From: Branchiostoma floridae
Lineage: Eukaryota; Chordata; Leptocardii; Amphioxiformes; Branchiostomatidae
DNA length: 64,000 bases
Reading direction: 5' to 3'
Assembly: GCF_000003815.2 (NCBI RefSeq)
Contig: NC_049997.1
Location: 15,929,503 to 15,993,502, forward strand
The first letter of the stretch is position 1. Each line of letters opens with the position of its first letter. The position numbers and the translations under genes were made by a program. A model generated the notes under the pieces. It ran no database searches. It worked only from the letters and a program-made list of their open reading frames with translations, and was not told the DNA's origin. Shown piece after piece: positions 47,328 to 58,081 of this stretch.

Positions 47328-47926
47328 CTACAATTTGGCCTGCTCATTCTGATGCTGTAGAAGAGATCGATTGATGTCCTTGATTTCCTTACAGCCTGAA
47401 AAAAAGGAAGAATGCATTAATTTTAAACATTTTCTTTGGTGAAGAATCAAAAGTTCGACCAAAAGGCATAAGTACGATATTGGACCCACCTGACAGAGCC
47501 ATGGCAAGACTTAGCTCGTCTTTTAGAATCTGTAGAACATGGCGGACACCTTCTTCCCCCTATACAATGCAGTCAAAGATAAGTTGTTTAATTGTCAGGA
47601 TTCTTTGTACTATTCTATATATTATTGAAGAAAGATAATGGCGGTTACAAATTATACTGTTCAAAATGATAAAATACAATGTCTAAAACTCAGCCTTAAG
47701 CTACAGCAACAAAAATTATTATATCCCAATACTTAAAGTAGGGATTTTACATAAAGAGATACCAGCTAGAGATCGCTTTAATAGAGACTGTAGTACGTCC
47801 AAACCTTTAACAAATTTCTCAATTCTTTTGGTGAGTGCCCAATTTAGTTGGCACATTAGTTTTACCAAGGACATTTGGATATCATTTAGTAACGTTATAG
47901 TGTTAAAGTGTCTCAGATATACATAC

Positions 47927-47969
<43 letters not shown>

Positions 47970-48003
47970 TGAGTGTAATTTTTCTTGGTGTGTGTGTGTG
48001 TGT

Positions 48004-48050
<47 letters not shown>

Positions 48051-51000
48051 CGTGTGTGTGCGTGTTAAAAGAGACAGATATACATGAAGATAAAACGAGT
48101 AAAGTACGAAGAGGGGCGCAGACTTCACTACACTTGAAACTCACGCTGTGCGCCAGTCCCCAAATTGGCGGCCTCCCCAGGAACACAGCCCGAGCCCCTA
48201 GAGCCAGAGCCTTCATGACGTCAGTGCCCTGTCTGACCCCTCCGTCCATGTACACCTCCACACGGCCCCGGACCGCTCGGACTACTTCTGGTAGAACCTC
48301 AATCTGAGATCGGGAATAGTCACAGGTTGCTATATCATTTAGAATACTTTAAATGGGGGGAATGTTCGTGGTGTCCTTTTGCTTCATCATTTTCTCACTT
48401 ACCCCGTCACAAGCTCACTCAATCACTCACTCAGGCATTCACTCTTTCATCCTATCGTTCAATATATCACTCACTCTGCTAGTAACTGGAAATTCTGCTG
48501 TAGTTTCAGCACTCGGTTTCCAGTGCTGACAGGAGAGTTTCTAGTGCTTAGCCGGCCTCAGCACTGGACATACAGTACTGATGATCACTTCAGCATTGGT
48601 ATTTCCGTGCTGAGAGAGGATGCCACTACTTTTGAGTTTTGTATATTTGCCTTACTAGCTCACTCACTCTCTCAAGCACACTGCCCCACTCACTGTCTCT
48701 CACTCGGTCACTACCTTACTCATTCACTCGCTCACATACACCCACAAATCAATCAATCAATCAATCAATCAATCAACCAACCAACCAATCAACCAACCAG
48801 TTGTTATTAAATGAAATATCAATCAAAATTCTTTCCCGAAGCTCACCGCGGCAGGTACACTATCCAGCTGCCTGCCTCCGTGGTTCGACACCCAGACAGC
48901 CTGGACGCCATGTTGGACCGCCAGCTCCGCGTCCTCTGACGTCATGATGCCCTTCAACACGATAGGCATGCTGGTCACGGACTGGAACCACTTGATGTCT
49001 TTCCACGACAGTGATTCGTCGGTTGCATTGGCCGGAAAGGCGTACTTTCTCTGGTCACAACATCAACAATAACAGGTATTATTAATGACATAATTTTTTC
49101 AAGCTTTATTGAAAATAAAAATAAAAACTTAACAATTACACACATGGTGACATCTCCATGTATAGCCTCAAGACTACATCTCAGACTACCGCAGATATGT
49201 AGCTATAAAACTTTGCACTTGGCTCTCGAAATCCTGGACGTTGTTACATTTACAATTACATGTATAGCTTCATGACTACTTCTCCGACTGCAACAGATAT
49301 ATAACTATATGTATAAAGCTTTACAATTGGTTCTTGAATTCCTAGACATTTACATCACTTTGTTATCACTAACACTACCTTACGTTAAGCATACTCTATT
49401 AGTCTATGTTTTACGGCATGGAACGTGGGGTAGGCATCGCTAATGGCGGTGCAGAACAGGTAATATTTGGACTGTAGGATACACCTGTTCAATGTTTTAT
49501 GGTTTTGAAGGTGGGATAAATGACCATAAATAATTTCATCATTGGTGAGACCTGCGGGATGCTGATTTTCTTTTTTCCACCACTCAGTAAACTCTTTCCA
49601 GAATGTTTTGACGGTGTGGCATTCCGCGAATAGATGTACTATCGTCTGCTTTTCTTCGCAATATGAGCATTGGTCAGAGTCTTTAATTTTTAATGTTTTT
49701 TAAATATGCATTGGTGGTTAAGAACCTGTGTATAACTCTGTATTGAAAATACTGCATTTTGGTTTCTTGTGAGTATATGTATGGTAGCATATAGACTTTT
49801 TTATGTCCTCTTCATCATGTAAACATCGCGTAAGTTCGTCTTGCGTTGAAGGTGGTTTCACTATTTTATTTACAAAGAGCTGATACAATTCTTTGCATTT
49901 ATAGCTGGGTGACGATCGGACATCGGGTTTACTAATTAAGGGGTTTATTAACGCTCTCTTCCACCCGGGAGGTATTGAGGAGCAAAGACCATAATATCTT
50001 AGGATGTCGGACGCATAGAACTCAAATCCGAATCACAAAAGTTGTGAGTGTGGCAAATCATGAGCCATAAAAGTGAAAGAGATATATAGATATGGGAACA
50101 AGAAGAAGTATATTGATACATAGAAAGATGAATCTATAGATAGAAGGGTAGAATAAATGAGAGACACATCTACCGAGAGAGATAGTTGCGTACCCCCCCC
50201 CCCCAGAAACTAAAAGAAGGTAAAGAAGATAGACTGAAAGAAGAACAGACAGATAGATAAGTACAGAGATAAAGAGAGACATGTACAGAGAGAACTACAA
50301 AGAGTCATATACCCTTATACACACGTACGCGCGCACACACACAGCAACACACCCACTCACTCACTCACTCCCCCCCCCCCCCCCACACACACATATACAC
50401 ACAGGATATAGATATAAATAAATAGAAAGAAGACAAAGAGGGTAAGAGAAAGAGAAACTGTGTTGCAAAGCAACATAATACACACTACATACACGACTTG
50501 ATGGAAAAGTTCTTTAGAAATTTGATGTGTTTTGTGGTAAAAAGAAAATGACTCCAACTTACCCTTAGTTCCTCTGGAAAATTGGACACCTTGAGATGTG
50601 GAGGCACTTTGAAACCGTCCCGTGTCATGGGTCGTCTGTTACCCGTGAAAGGAACATCTATGGTGATGACCAGTGCCTTGTAGCCAAGTGTCTCTACATG
50701 CTGTATTAGGCTAACATGAAAAATAAACAGGTAACAACGCTTTATTTTATCAACAGCATCATGATAAACTAAACAGTGTACGAAATATAAGAAATTTCTT
50801 TTAGTGTAGAATAAAGAGAAAAAAATGTCTTTCATATAATGCGTCGTTACGTGCCAGTCATATTTGGCAAAACAGTTATCTCATTAGAAATACATTAGGT
50901 GTAATCTTAAGATTGCTTCTTTAGAATTATGCCTCTCAAACTATCACAGTACAATTGTCTAATTATAGATTGGGACGTGGCCAAGGTGATAGAAATAGAT

Positions 51001-53356
51001 GACGATAGATGCATTCGTTGGACTGTATGGATCAGGGCTTCAGTCATAACCCGTAATGAGGGGGATATAAACTTAGCCACGTTTGGGACCGCATTCTATA
51101 CCCTGCAAAAGCGACACCTAGCAGGACCCAATGAGTATTTCCTTGAAAAATATGGCAGAAAAAATTACTTTGTATATTAAGAACTAACTTTGTTATACAT
51201 GTCGGGTTACTGTGGATGATGGTATTACCGTTTCATGAATTCCCTCTCGGGCGTGACGTACAACTGGAACCACTTAAGGGCCGACGGCGCGACGTCAACC
51301 AACTCTTTGGGCGTCGACGTTGCGAACGTCGGTAGCGTCATACAGACGTTCATAGAAGCAGCGGCTACGCGAAGTAGTGATCAAAACAAAGACAATTATG
51401 TTAGTTGTAAAGTCGCATTCTTCGGTTATGCTATATGCTAAAGTCATTGACATTAAACTTGCTGCAATACACGACAAATGTGGTAGATGTCGCTATGAAC
51501 ATCATGTCATAGAACCAACAGCTACGAGAATAGTGACCCAAACAAATACGGTACATTGTAGTTGTAATGAAGAATTATGCGATATCCCTAATTTCTGTGC
51601 AGACATTTGGAGGAAAATTCGTGACTGTTTCTTAACTTTTAGTTTATGCTACAAACTGCATTCTAGACCGAAAGAGGACCATCACGACTTGCCAAACATC
51701 GTCTGCTTTGAAATTAGTACAATGTATATTTCTGTTCCCCTTTCTATGCTGTTAAACGCCTTTGACATTATACCTGCTGCAATGCACGGAAAATACGTTA
51801 GGTGTCCCCAATGGCATACCATTTATTGTCCCGCCCACATCCGTCAAAACGTAGAAATATAGACTAAAAACATTAAAAAATGTAAATTTGTGACGAACAT
51901 GAAGCCACTCTCTCATTGGTCGAAACCCTTACTGCCATGCTACGATTGGTTGAACTACTAATTATGATGGACAGTACCCATGAAAATGATACAATGAGAG
52001 TACGTTATGTACCTTTCATCATACATAGAGACCCATCTTGCCAGGCGAGTCCATGTAGGCCGGTGGGGCTGATACCGATGGGCATGTCTACCTTCTCCCC
52101 CAGTATCGTAGTGGTTAGGTCCCTCGTCGACACATCACGTAGAAGCCGTGGTCGTAGCCGGATACTATTAAGTTTTCATACAATAATAAGCATAAAGAAT
52201 CCATACAAATAATAATTTTATATCATAATTATTACACTTATACAGTGTGTCAGCTTTTTGATTGCCAAAGTACCACTTAAAAATCTTGACCAAAACATGT
52301 CCTGAACTCGAGATATCAAACCCAGAAAGTCCACTGTAGTACCGTAACAAGACACTAGGTACCCCAAATCGAAAGATTCCAGGTCTCATCAAGACCTACC
52401 TACATGTCAAATATCAATACAATGCAGTTAGGCGTTCTGGAGTTATGCTGTTTTTCTACACAGAAACACACACACAAACCGAAAATGTAACCCTTTGGGC
52501 GAAAGTATTTTTTCCAAAGCTATGCGTTTGCTACACTTACTCAGTCTTGTTGTTCTGTGAAAGAAGTTTGCAATGTTTTCTATTACAAATGTCAGTTCCT
52601 ATCAGTTGGGTTTACTCTTAATAGAGGTGTTTCAAGTTCATTGATGTTTGGTATGAATGTGCCCATGGCGAATGTATACTCAACTTTACTCTTAGGTCTC
52701 TGTACACTCCAACGATATAGTTGTTATGCATAATATGTGGGTTTGAATTCGTATTTATATCCCTGTGTAAAATTACAAGATATATGCATAGTTGTCTTAT
52801 TTTGTACAACATTGTCTATGGTACCTACATACCAAAATCATCAAAATCCATTGTTTCCTTCTTGTCATGAGTTATGGTCTTCAGACGTTTTTGACAGATA
52901 TACCCCTGCTATCCCAAAACTAGCTGCTAGGGGGCTCAAACATATCATTTATTTCTGAGCCCAAGAGCTATCTCACACCCCAAAATTGTGACAATGGCTT
53001 GTTCAGAACACGAGGTAGCAAAGCTTCGCTGCAGTAGCCGCTAGAGAGCCCAAAACTCCAAGCTTTCATCACACACTACCAACACACCAAGTATAAAACT
53101 AATCCACCCAGCCGTTCTTCAGTTATAATCATCTTGTTGACACCCAGACCGGCAGACAAATAAACGCATGGTAAAATATAACCTTGATGTCATTTCATGG
53201 AGACAAAAATACTTACCGTCGAAAGGCGGCTTGATTTTCTCTCAGCGTCAGTTCGTCGTCGGCACCTGAGGAAAAATAGTCCCAGGCGCTTTTCGACAGA
53301 TGCTTCCGCGCATAGTCTTCGTAGTCCTGAACACAGACCAATTTTCCGGCGGCCAT
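47328..53356 (-). CDS. HAO2-like: Peroxisomal FMN-dependent 2-hydroxyacid oxidase
   Basis: Eight exons on the minus strand: 53217-53356, 52013-52164, 51229-51364, 50563-50710, 48847-49050, 48145-48303, 47490-47559 and 47328-47395. Phases join throughout to give 358 residues, close to the family's ~350-370. It oxidises 2-hydroxy acids to 2-oxo acids with O2, yielding H2O2. Residues equivalent to the glycolate oxidase active site are present: Tyr27 (WDYF), Tyr133 (FQLYV), Asp161 (TIDVP), Lys225 (VLKG), His249 and Arg252 (SNHGGRQLD). The FMN phosphate motifs DGGVRQGTD and GRPPIWGL are also present. The chain ends in AKL, a type 1 peroxisomal targeting signal. [11 protein letters not shown] and [11 protein letters not shown] look more like HAO2 than HAO1, from memory of the families. 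It converges on the ankyrin gene; forward TTTATT near 47081 could be its polyadenylation signal. Confidence 0.92.
47935..48065. repeat. (GA)n and (GT)n microsatellites in a hydroxyacid oxidase intron
   Basis: GAGA run at about 47932-47966 and GTGT run at about 47990-48064, only about 80 bp from the sixth coding exon. Confidence 0.95.
48370..48800. repeat. TCAC-rich low-complexity tract with (AATC)n and CAGCACTGG palindromes
   Basis: CACTCACT-type repeats flank a set of CAGCACT/AGTGCTG inverted units at 48509-48616. A pure (ATCA)n/(ACCA)n run lies at about 48747-48800. Confidence 0.8.
49093..50020 (-). pseudogene. 5'-truncated LINE fragment (reverse transcriptase C-terminal region)
   Basis: On the minus strand the translation contains a zinc-binding C-terminal motif typical of non-LTR retrotransposon ORF2: [17 protein letters not shown] then FWKEFTEWW. 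It has a stop at 49385-49387 and an A-rich 3' end at about 49093. A frameshift near 49700-49740 and missing upstream domains show it is dead. It sits in an intron of the hydroxyacid oxidase, same strand. Confidence 0.75.
50080..50470. repeat. GATA/AGAA-rich and CACA, C-run simple repeats
   Basis: ATAGATAG-like stretch from 50090, poly-C near 50192 and 50370, and CA repeats at 50320-50402. No gene. Confidence 0.85.
51400..51800 (-). pseudogene. Decayed tandem copies of hydroxyacid oxidase exon 3 region
   Basis: The block AACAGCTACGAGAATAGTGA at about 51518 parallels AGCGGCTACGCGAAGTAGTGA at the exon 3 border (about 51357). GTCATTGACATTAAACTTGC at about 51442 recurs as CCTTTGACATTATACCTGC at about 51761. 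The copies have lost their coding frame, so they look like remnants of an exon duplication upstream (in transcript order) of exon 3. Confidence 0.45.
52240..53185. repeat. Dispersed retroelement-tail-like repeats
   Basis: Two segments (about 52250-52500 and 52890-53180) share motifs with intron sequence of the BRICHOS genes: GAACTCGAGATATCAAA; GCTAGCTGCTAGGGGGCTCA-like; ACACACTACCAACACACCA. Each ends in a run of ACAGACA/CACACAAAC-like sequence. No coding potential. Confidence 0.5.
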
Positions 53357-53359
53357 CTT

Positions 53360-54300
53360 GTTTCAGACGACAACTTGTTCCAAAGAATAGCTTAGAAGTC
53401 TGTGCCTGGGTGCAAAGGTTTCTTTTTCAGCATTATTCCCCAGTGAAGGTACACCACAAAAACAGGCCGAAACGATTAACTGACAAGGCTCTGAAAGACA
53501 ATTTGCGTTGCATGAGTCTGTGCCTAAAATACTAGAGCTAGCCAGCGGAATGTTTGCTTGTCCTCTTGTTGAACTTTGACCCACTGACCGGGAGGACGTA
53601 TTTAGTTATCCATTAATCAAACGATTGTTGGGACGAGGGAGATGCGCAAGCAACATATCGCTTTGCCAAGCCAAATTCTAACTTGTTGGACCTGTTGATT
53701 ATAAAATGTAAAAGAAAATGCTAGTTTACGTCGGATTTTAACCAATGTCGAAACATGAATCATAGACAAATGCATGTTTTCCATTTGTATGTATTTATTG
53801 TTTTAATGTGAGATATCCAGCTGGACTAAACCACACACAATCGCCGAATTTCATAGTTCTTCCCCACACACCTAGTTACCTAAAATAAATATATCTAAGA
53901 CTACATATGTTTACGGCCTAAGAAAACGATTTCTAGTTCGATGACTATGCAGGTTATTCGTGGAAAATTACCACCAATTTTGGTTTAACCTACTAGTTGT
54001 TCTTATGGTGCGAAATTCAAGACCAAATTCTATTTTAAGCCAATATATGGGTGCGCGCACCAATTTTCGACGATTTAAAAAAGTTTTCGACCACACTATA
54101 TATAATCGCTCGTTATCTTCTTGGCACGGTAAGCCCCCAAACGCCTGCAAATACAGTTGGTGACTGATATGGTGTATCCACAGCTAGCCTTGTGGTATAT
54201 ATATAGTATTTTGTGCGAAAAGCTTGGAAAAAAGTTTAAAGGGAAAGCATCATGAATTTTCTCGAAAACTTTGCCTAGTTGTAGAATTCTAGAATTATTC
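53360..54300. other. Intergenic; bears hydroxyacid oxidase promoter region
   Basis: The start codon of the oxidase (53354-53356) reads away from this region. No TATA box or other gene is evident. Confidence 0.4.
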
Positions 54301-54335
54301 TTATGATAGTCCAATTGGGGATGACAATGAACACC

Positions 54336-54449
54336 AAAAGTGCCGGATGGCGTCAGTGGGTCGCAAGGGGTGCGGGATTCGAACCCGCATTTGACAGAAC
54401 AAATTGTAACCAACGAGTTTACGAAGTACCCACACGACAAAGCCAGCAC
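54336..54449 (-). ncRNA. Vault RNA gene 1
   Basis: On the minus strand the RNA begins GTGCTGGCTTTG.. and reads TCGTGTGGGTACTTCG, close in order and sequence to the 5' end and box A of vertebrate vault RNAs (GGCTGGCTTT..GGTTACTTCG). A perfect box B (GGTTCGAATCC) follows. The 3' end reads GCCATCCGGCAC, pairing with GTGCTGGC, then a TTTT polymerase III terminator. A TATATAAGC element lies 22-30 bp upstream (54471-54479). About 114 nt. The T-stem alone looks tRNA-like, but no acceptor stem fits, which argues against a tRNA. Vault RNAs bind the vault ribonucleoprotein; the identification is from recall of the family, not a search. Confidence 0.8.
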
Positions 54450-54609
54450 ACAATGAGCAGCGACACATGGGCTTATATACCACCATCGATTGTAACGAAG
54501 ATGATGTAATAATGATCTGCGTTGTGCAATTAGTAAAATCAGAATTAGTGCCCACCCCTTGAAACAGAAAAAGGGCATATTAAGTTACCCGTGTGCGAAA
54601 GAACTTGTA

Positions 54610-54860
54610 AATAATGTACGTTAGATATGGTAGAAGACGAAACACATTTTATCTCAAACTGCCCCTTCTATGATCAAGAGAGAAAGGGGCTCTTAATTAA
54701 AAGAAGCCACATAAATTCTGTCCTAATATCTCCACGTTTACAGACAAAAAGAAAACTACTCTCCTTTTAACGTCGCAAAACCCACACATTACAGAAAAAG
54801 TGGGATCTTTCGTCTTCCACTGTCTCAGAAAAAAGAAGTCAAACCCGATAAGTTATTTAC
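54610..54860 (+). pseudogene. LINE ORF2 C-terminal remnant
   Basis: The frame VEDETHFISNCPFYDQERKG followed, after a frameshift, by LLLTSQNPHITEKVGSFVF matches the usual C-terminal end of non-LTR retrotransposon reverse transcriptases (VEDExHFLxxCPxY). It is short and broken. Confidence 0.65.
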
Positions 54861-55437
54861 ATCTTTAACTAGTTTAAGTTAGGATAGACGCTTACTATGC
54901 TGTTTCGATTATTTGTCTGTCATTTTTGTCACTTGCAATTAGCCCTCGGGCAAGAATTTGCAATAAACTTATTATCAATAATAAATAATGTTGAAATACG
55001 TGTTTACGTGGGCGCGTTTATAAAACTACAGTGTTCAAGTTTATTGATATCATCCATTCTCTGTTCAGCACATTTACTCCCCATCATGGATTAAATTCCC
55101 AACAACGTCTAGACACACAGTCCTTAGAGCTCTTTTTTTATGACAATTAGAAAAAAGACTGTAGCAACCCACGCAGCATTACAGACATTTTTTAGCTGCT
55201 ACCAGTCGACCACAAAACTAAGAACCCAGGACTGTGTACAGGTGGTCTTCGACGTAGCGCGCGGTTATCGAACATTGCCTGCTAATTTTATCAGTTACAT
55301 TACAAACTTTCATTAATCTGACGTTTGAGATCAGTTAGGCTGGCTAAAAGGGAATGTCTCACCGCTAAAAACATACGTCCATGCAGCACTTGAACGTAGT
55401 TTTTGGGTCGGAACTCTTTTAGGGTAACCACTCGAAG

Positions 55438-55532
55438 TTATGCGTCAATGAGACCTTAAGGGGTGTCGCATAAACAGTGCAAATTGTAACTATTGTAACT
55501 ATAACGAAGTACCCACACGACAAAACCAGCAC
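55438..55532 (-). pseudogene. Degenerate vault RNA copy
   Basis: Keeps GTGCTGGTTTTGTCGTG and GTACTTCG at the 5' end and a GGTATATTATT element about 23-33 bp upstream. The box B is lost (TTATGCGACACC) and there is no closing CCAGCAC or T-run. Probably an inactive copy. Confidence 0.65.
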
Positions 55533-55771
55533 GCAATGATCAGCAATGCATGGAATAATATACCTCCGCCCTAGGCTATCACTTAGGCATACGTCATGAG
55601 GGCAAAGGTGACCAAGATGATGTAATGGTTGGTGTGTCTTCGTAAGCCACCCGGAAGTTGGTGCAGCCTTCATGTTTTGTTTTTTTTTTGGTTGGTATAT
55701 CAATTATGATTCAATTCTCGAACGTTTTTACAATAGGATAGTGAAATATATGATAACAGTGGACACTATAT

Positions 55772-55900
55772 AAAAAGTGCTGGATGGCGTCAGTGGGTCT
55801 AAAGGGGTGCGGGGTTCGAACCCGCGTCCTTTGCATGAGCGCTAGCAGTGCAAATTGTTACCAACAGGTTTACGAAGTACCCACACGACAAAGCCAGCAC
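55772..55900 (-). ncRNA. Vault RNA gene 2
   Basis: Same architecture as gene 1: GTGCTGGC start, TTTGTCGTGTGGGTACTTCG box A region, box B GGTTCGAACCC, closing GCCATCCAGCAC and a TTTTT terminator; about 129 nt. TATATAAGCC lies at 55921-55930. The middle carries a longer variable hairpin (CAATTTGCACTGCTAGCGC..). Terminal pairing GTGCTGG/CCAGCAC is perfect. Upstream on the minus strand are ATGACGT and an ETS-like site. Confidence 0.82.
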
Positions 55901-56111
55901 GCCATGACAAGCCACACATGGGCTTATATACCTACTGCCCACTGCAGCATACGTCATGAGGGCAAAGATCACTAACATGATGTAATGTAGTGTGTCTTCG
56001 TAAGCCACCCGGAAGTTGGTGCAGACTTCATATTTTTTGGTATCTCAATTATGATCCAATTCTCGAACGTTTTACAATAATATAGTGAAATATATGATAA
56101 CAGTGGACACT

Positions 56112-56232
56112 AAAAAGTGCTGGATGGCGTCAGTGGGTCTAAAGGGGTGCGGGAATCGAACCCGCGTCCTTTGCATGAGCAGTGCAAATTGTAACCATTG
56201 TGTACGAAGTACCCACACGACAAAGCCAGCAC
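56112..56232 (-). ncRNA. Vault RNA gene 3
   Basis: GTGCTGGC start, TTTGTCGTGTGGGTACTTCG box A region, box B with one variant base (GGTTCGATTCC), perfect terminal pairing GTGCTGG/CCAGCAC, TTTTT terminator; about 121 nt. The TATA element is the weaker TATTTAAGG at about 56254-56262, and a full TGACGTCA lies further upstream (about 56281-56290 on the forward strand). Confidence 0.8.
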
Positions 56233-56985
56233 GCCACTGGCAGCTATACAAGGCCTTAAATAGCTACCGCCCTGCCAATACGTGACGTCATGCGGGCAAA
56301 GGTCAAAAGATATGATGCAATGTTTAGGGCGTTGCCACCTGGCGGCAGGAGAAGATATTGCAAGTCTAATGTTTTGTTCAAGTAAATTATCGTTGTGATA
56401 CTCTTTAGTTTTTCGTGCTTAGTGCAATTTTATGTTTGGGCTCTAAATGTTATTTATGATCAAATAAGCCTTTGTGTGTGGTTTCCCTATAGCATATATC
56501 GTATGTGGATTAAGTGGGAATTAAATCATAGATACTACGTACATATTCAAAGTATCCAAGTGACTTAGCCAGCGGTGAACCAAGCTTTTGTCGCTAGGCA
56601 ACAATTACACCTGACTTAACGTGGATAATGAAATGTTTACGCTGTAGCCACCTTGCGGTGAGCGAAAATACTGCAAGTTTCTCAATCATATATAGTTGCA
56701 ATTCGTTGGGAGCGATTGCGTCAGATATCGCAGTCCCATGGAATAACTATGGGGGTGGTATATGAAAAAAAAAATTTGCTTAAAAGTTGTTTAAAGCCAA
56801 TCAAAGGTACACATTGTAGATATTTGCTCCTGTGTTGTCAATTGAATGTATAACATGTGTAATAGATTCCAAATGAATAGAGAAATTAGTTTTAATTTTT
56901 TTTTCTAGTCAAGATTTTCACCCCCCACCCCATGATGGTACTTTCCTACAGCACATATAGAAGGCGTTTTGCTCATGGGGTTTTC

Positions 56986-57130
56986 GTGCTGGCTATGTCG
57001 TGTGGGTACATCGAACACATGGCTCCAAACCCTCCGACTGTTTGCCAATCAGTCGACCCGGGTTCGATTCCCGATAGGGACTTCGGGTTTCGTTCCCACT
57101 CATCACCCACTGACGCAATCCAGCACTTTT
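56986..57130 (+). ncRNA. Vault RNA gene 4, opposite strand, divergent
   Basis: GTGCTGGCTATGTCGTGTG then GGTACATCG, box B GGTTCGATTCC, closing CAATCCAGCAC and a TTTT terminator; about 145 nt. The ends pair as in the other three, but the middle is longer with CTCCAAACCCTCCGACTG and CGGGTTTCGTTCCCACTC segments. A weak CATATAG stands about 28 bp upstream. It is the only copy on the plus strand, so it arose by an inverted duplication or is a distinct paralogue. Confidence 0.7.
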
Positions 57131-57189
57131 ATACCTTGTTTTATTTTTACTATTTTTATTATTTATAAGTTTTGAAACGGTTTGAACTT

Positions 57190-57810
57190 ATTGTGTTTAA
57201 CCCACCACCCATGGGCGCAGCCATGTTGAATAATGGCCTAAAATATAAATGGTACCAAAAATATCAGAGGTAGTGGCAGGGTGCTTTGAGCTTACCCATT
57301 TTGATCTTGCCTCTCTTCTCTTGGTGGATGTTTAAAGGGCTTTTTCATCATTATGATAGTTGTTATCATAGCACAACGCTAAACTTTCTTCTAACACAAA
57401 GAAACCCACCAGTCATGGGGGCAGCCATGTTGAATAATGAATCGGCCATCTTGTAATCTACTTAAAACATCAGAATTAGTGCCATCAGTTGACCTAGATT
57501 GATCTTATTCCTCTTCTTTTGTGAATGCTTTCAGAGTTTCTTGTGTTTAATATATATTTTGCAAACTCCACAATGGCGCATACAAATGTAAGATATCCTC
57601 ATACGTGTGTCTGCTTATACACTTTCTTGTACCCTCCTGTTCAATGCCTACTGTTGCTTTCCTCGCTGCTGTTTATAGTGTTAATTATAATGATAACTTA
57701 CTTATTTCACAGTGACAAAAACGTACTAACAATATGGAAGCTCATCTGTGTTGGTAGTAATCATAGTACAATGCTAAACGTTCTTCCAACACAAAGGTAT
57801 TCACAGATCA
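57190..57810. repeat. Degenerate ~200-bp tandem repeat
   Basis: CCCACCACCCATGGGCGCAG..CCATGTTGAATAATG at 57200 recurs at 57407. TTGATCTTGCCTCTCTTCTC at 57301 recurs near 57499. ATCATAGCACAACGCTAAAC at 57366 recurs near 57758. Confidence 0.6.
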
Positions 57811-57950
57811 ATTTTTTCTCGCAATTTTACGTTCGAAAGTGATTGGTCCTGAAGAAGGTGACAGTGGTCGTTGAAAATTTGATCCGTATATACCTTTTTG
57901 TTGAAAACAAAAGTTCAGTATTGTACACCGTACTAACTACTGTTTATAAC

Positions 57951-58081
57951 ATAATCTCTAAGCAGATGTTTGGAGCTTCTTTTGCAGTCAGTAGAGAGTA
58001 TTTTCTGACAGCAACAACCGCAGAAAATTTGGTTATCAGAAAATGTTTCGATTTTCTACCCAAAATCTGCTTGGAGATTAC
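57951..58081. mobile_element. Short foldback with TAATCTCTAAGCAGA ends
   Basis: TAATCTCTAAGCAGATGTTT at 57952 pairs with AAAATCTGCTTGGAGATTA at 58062. The ends resemble those of the hairpin MITE at 28765-28923. Confidence 0.45.

Larger units (their letters stand above)
55420..56335 (-). repeat. Tandem units carrying vault RNA genes (~330-370 bp period)
   Basis: Each unit contains, on the minus strand, a CACCAACTTCCGGGTGGC block with a CTTCCGG ETS-like site, a CATGACGTATG or CATGACGTCACG block, the TATA-like element and the RNA. Units start near 55690, 56040 and 56335 and become shorter with position. The 54336-54449 gene has the TATA part but not the far upstream blocks. Confidence 0.65.

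Noticed and set aside
51377-51862. 161-codon plus-strand frame opposite the oxidase
   Set aside because: Overlaps a coding exon border on the other strand and decayed repeats; no domain and no splice support.
54336-56232. tRNA genes, suggested by GGTTCGAATCC on the minus strand
   Set aside because: No seven-base acceptor stem fits next to the T-arm and the ends pair as GTGCTGG/CCAGCAC instead. TATA-like elements and T-runs fit vault RNA better.
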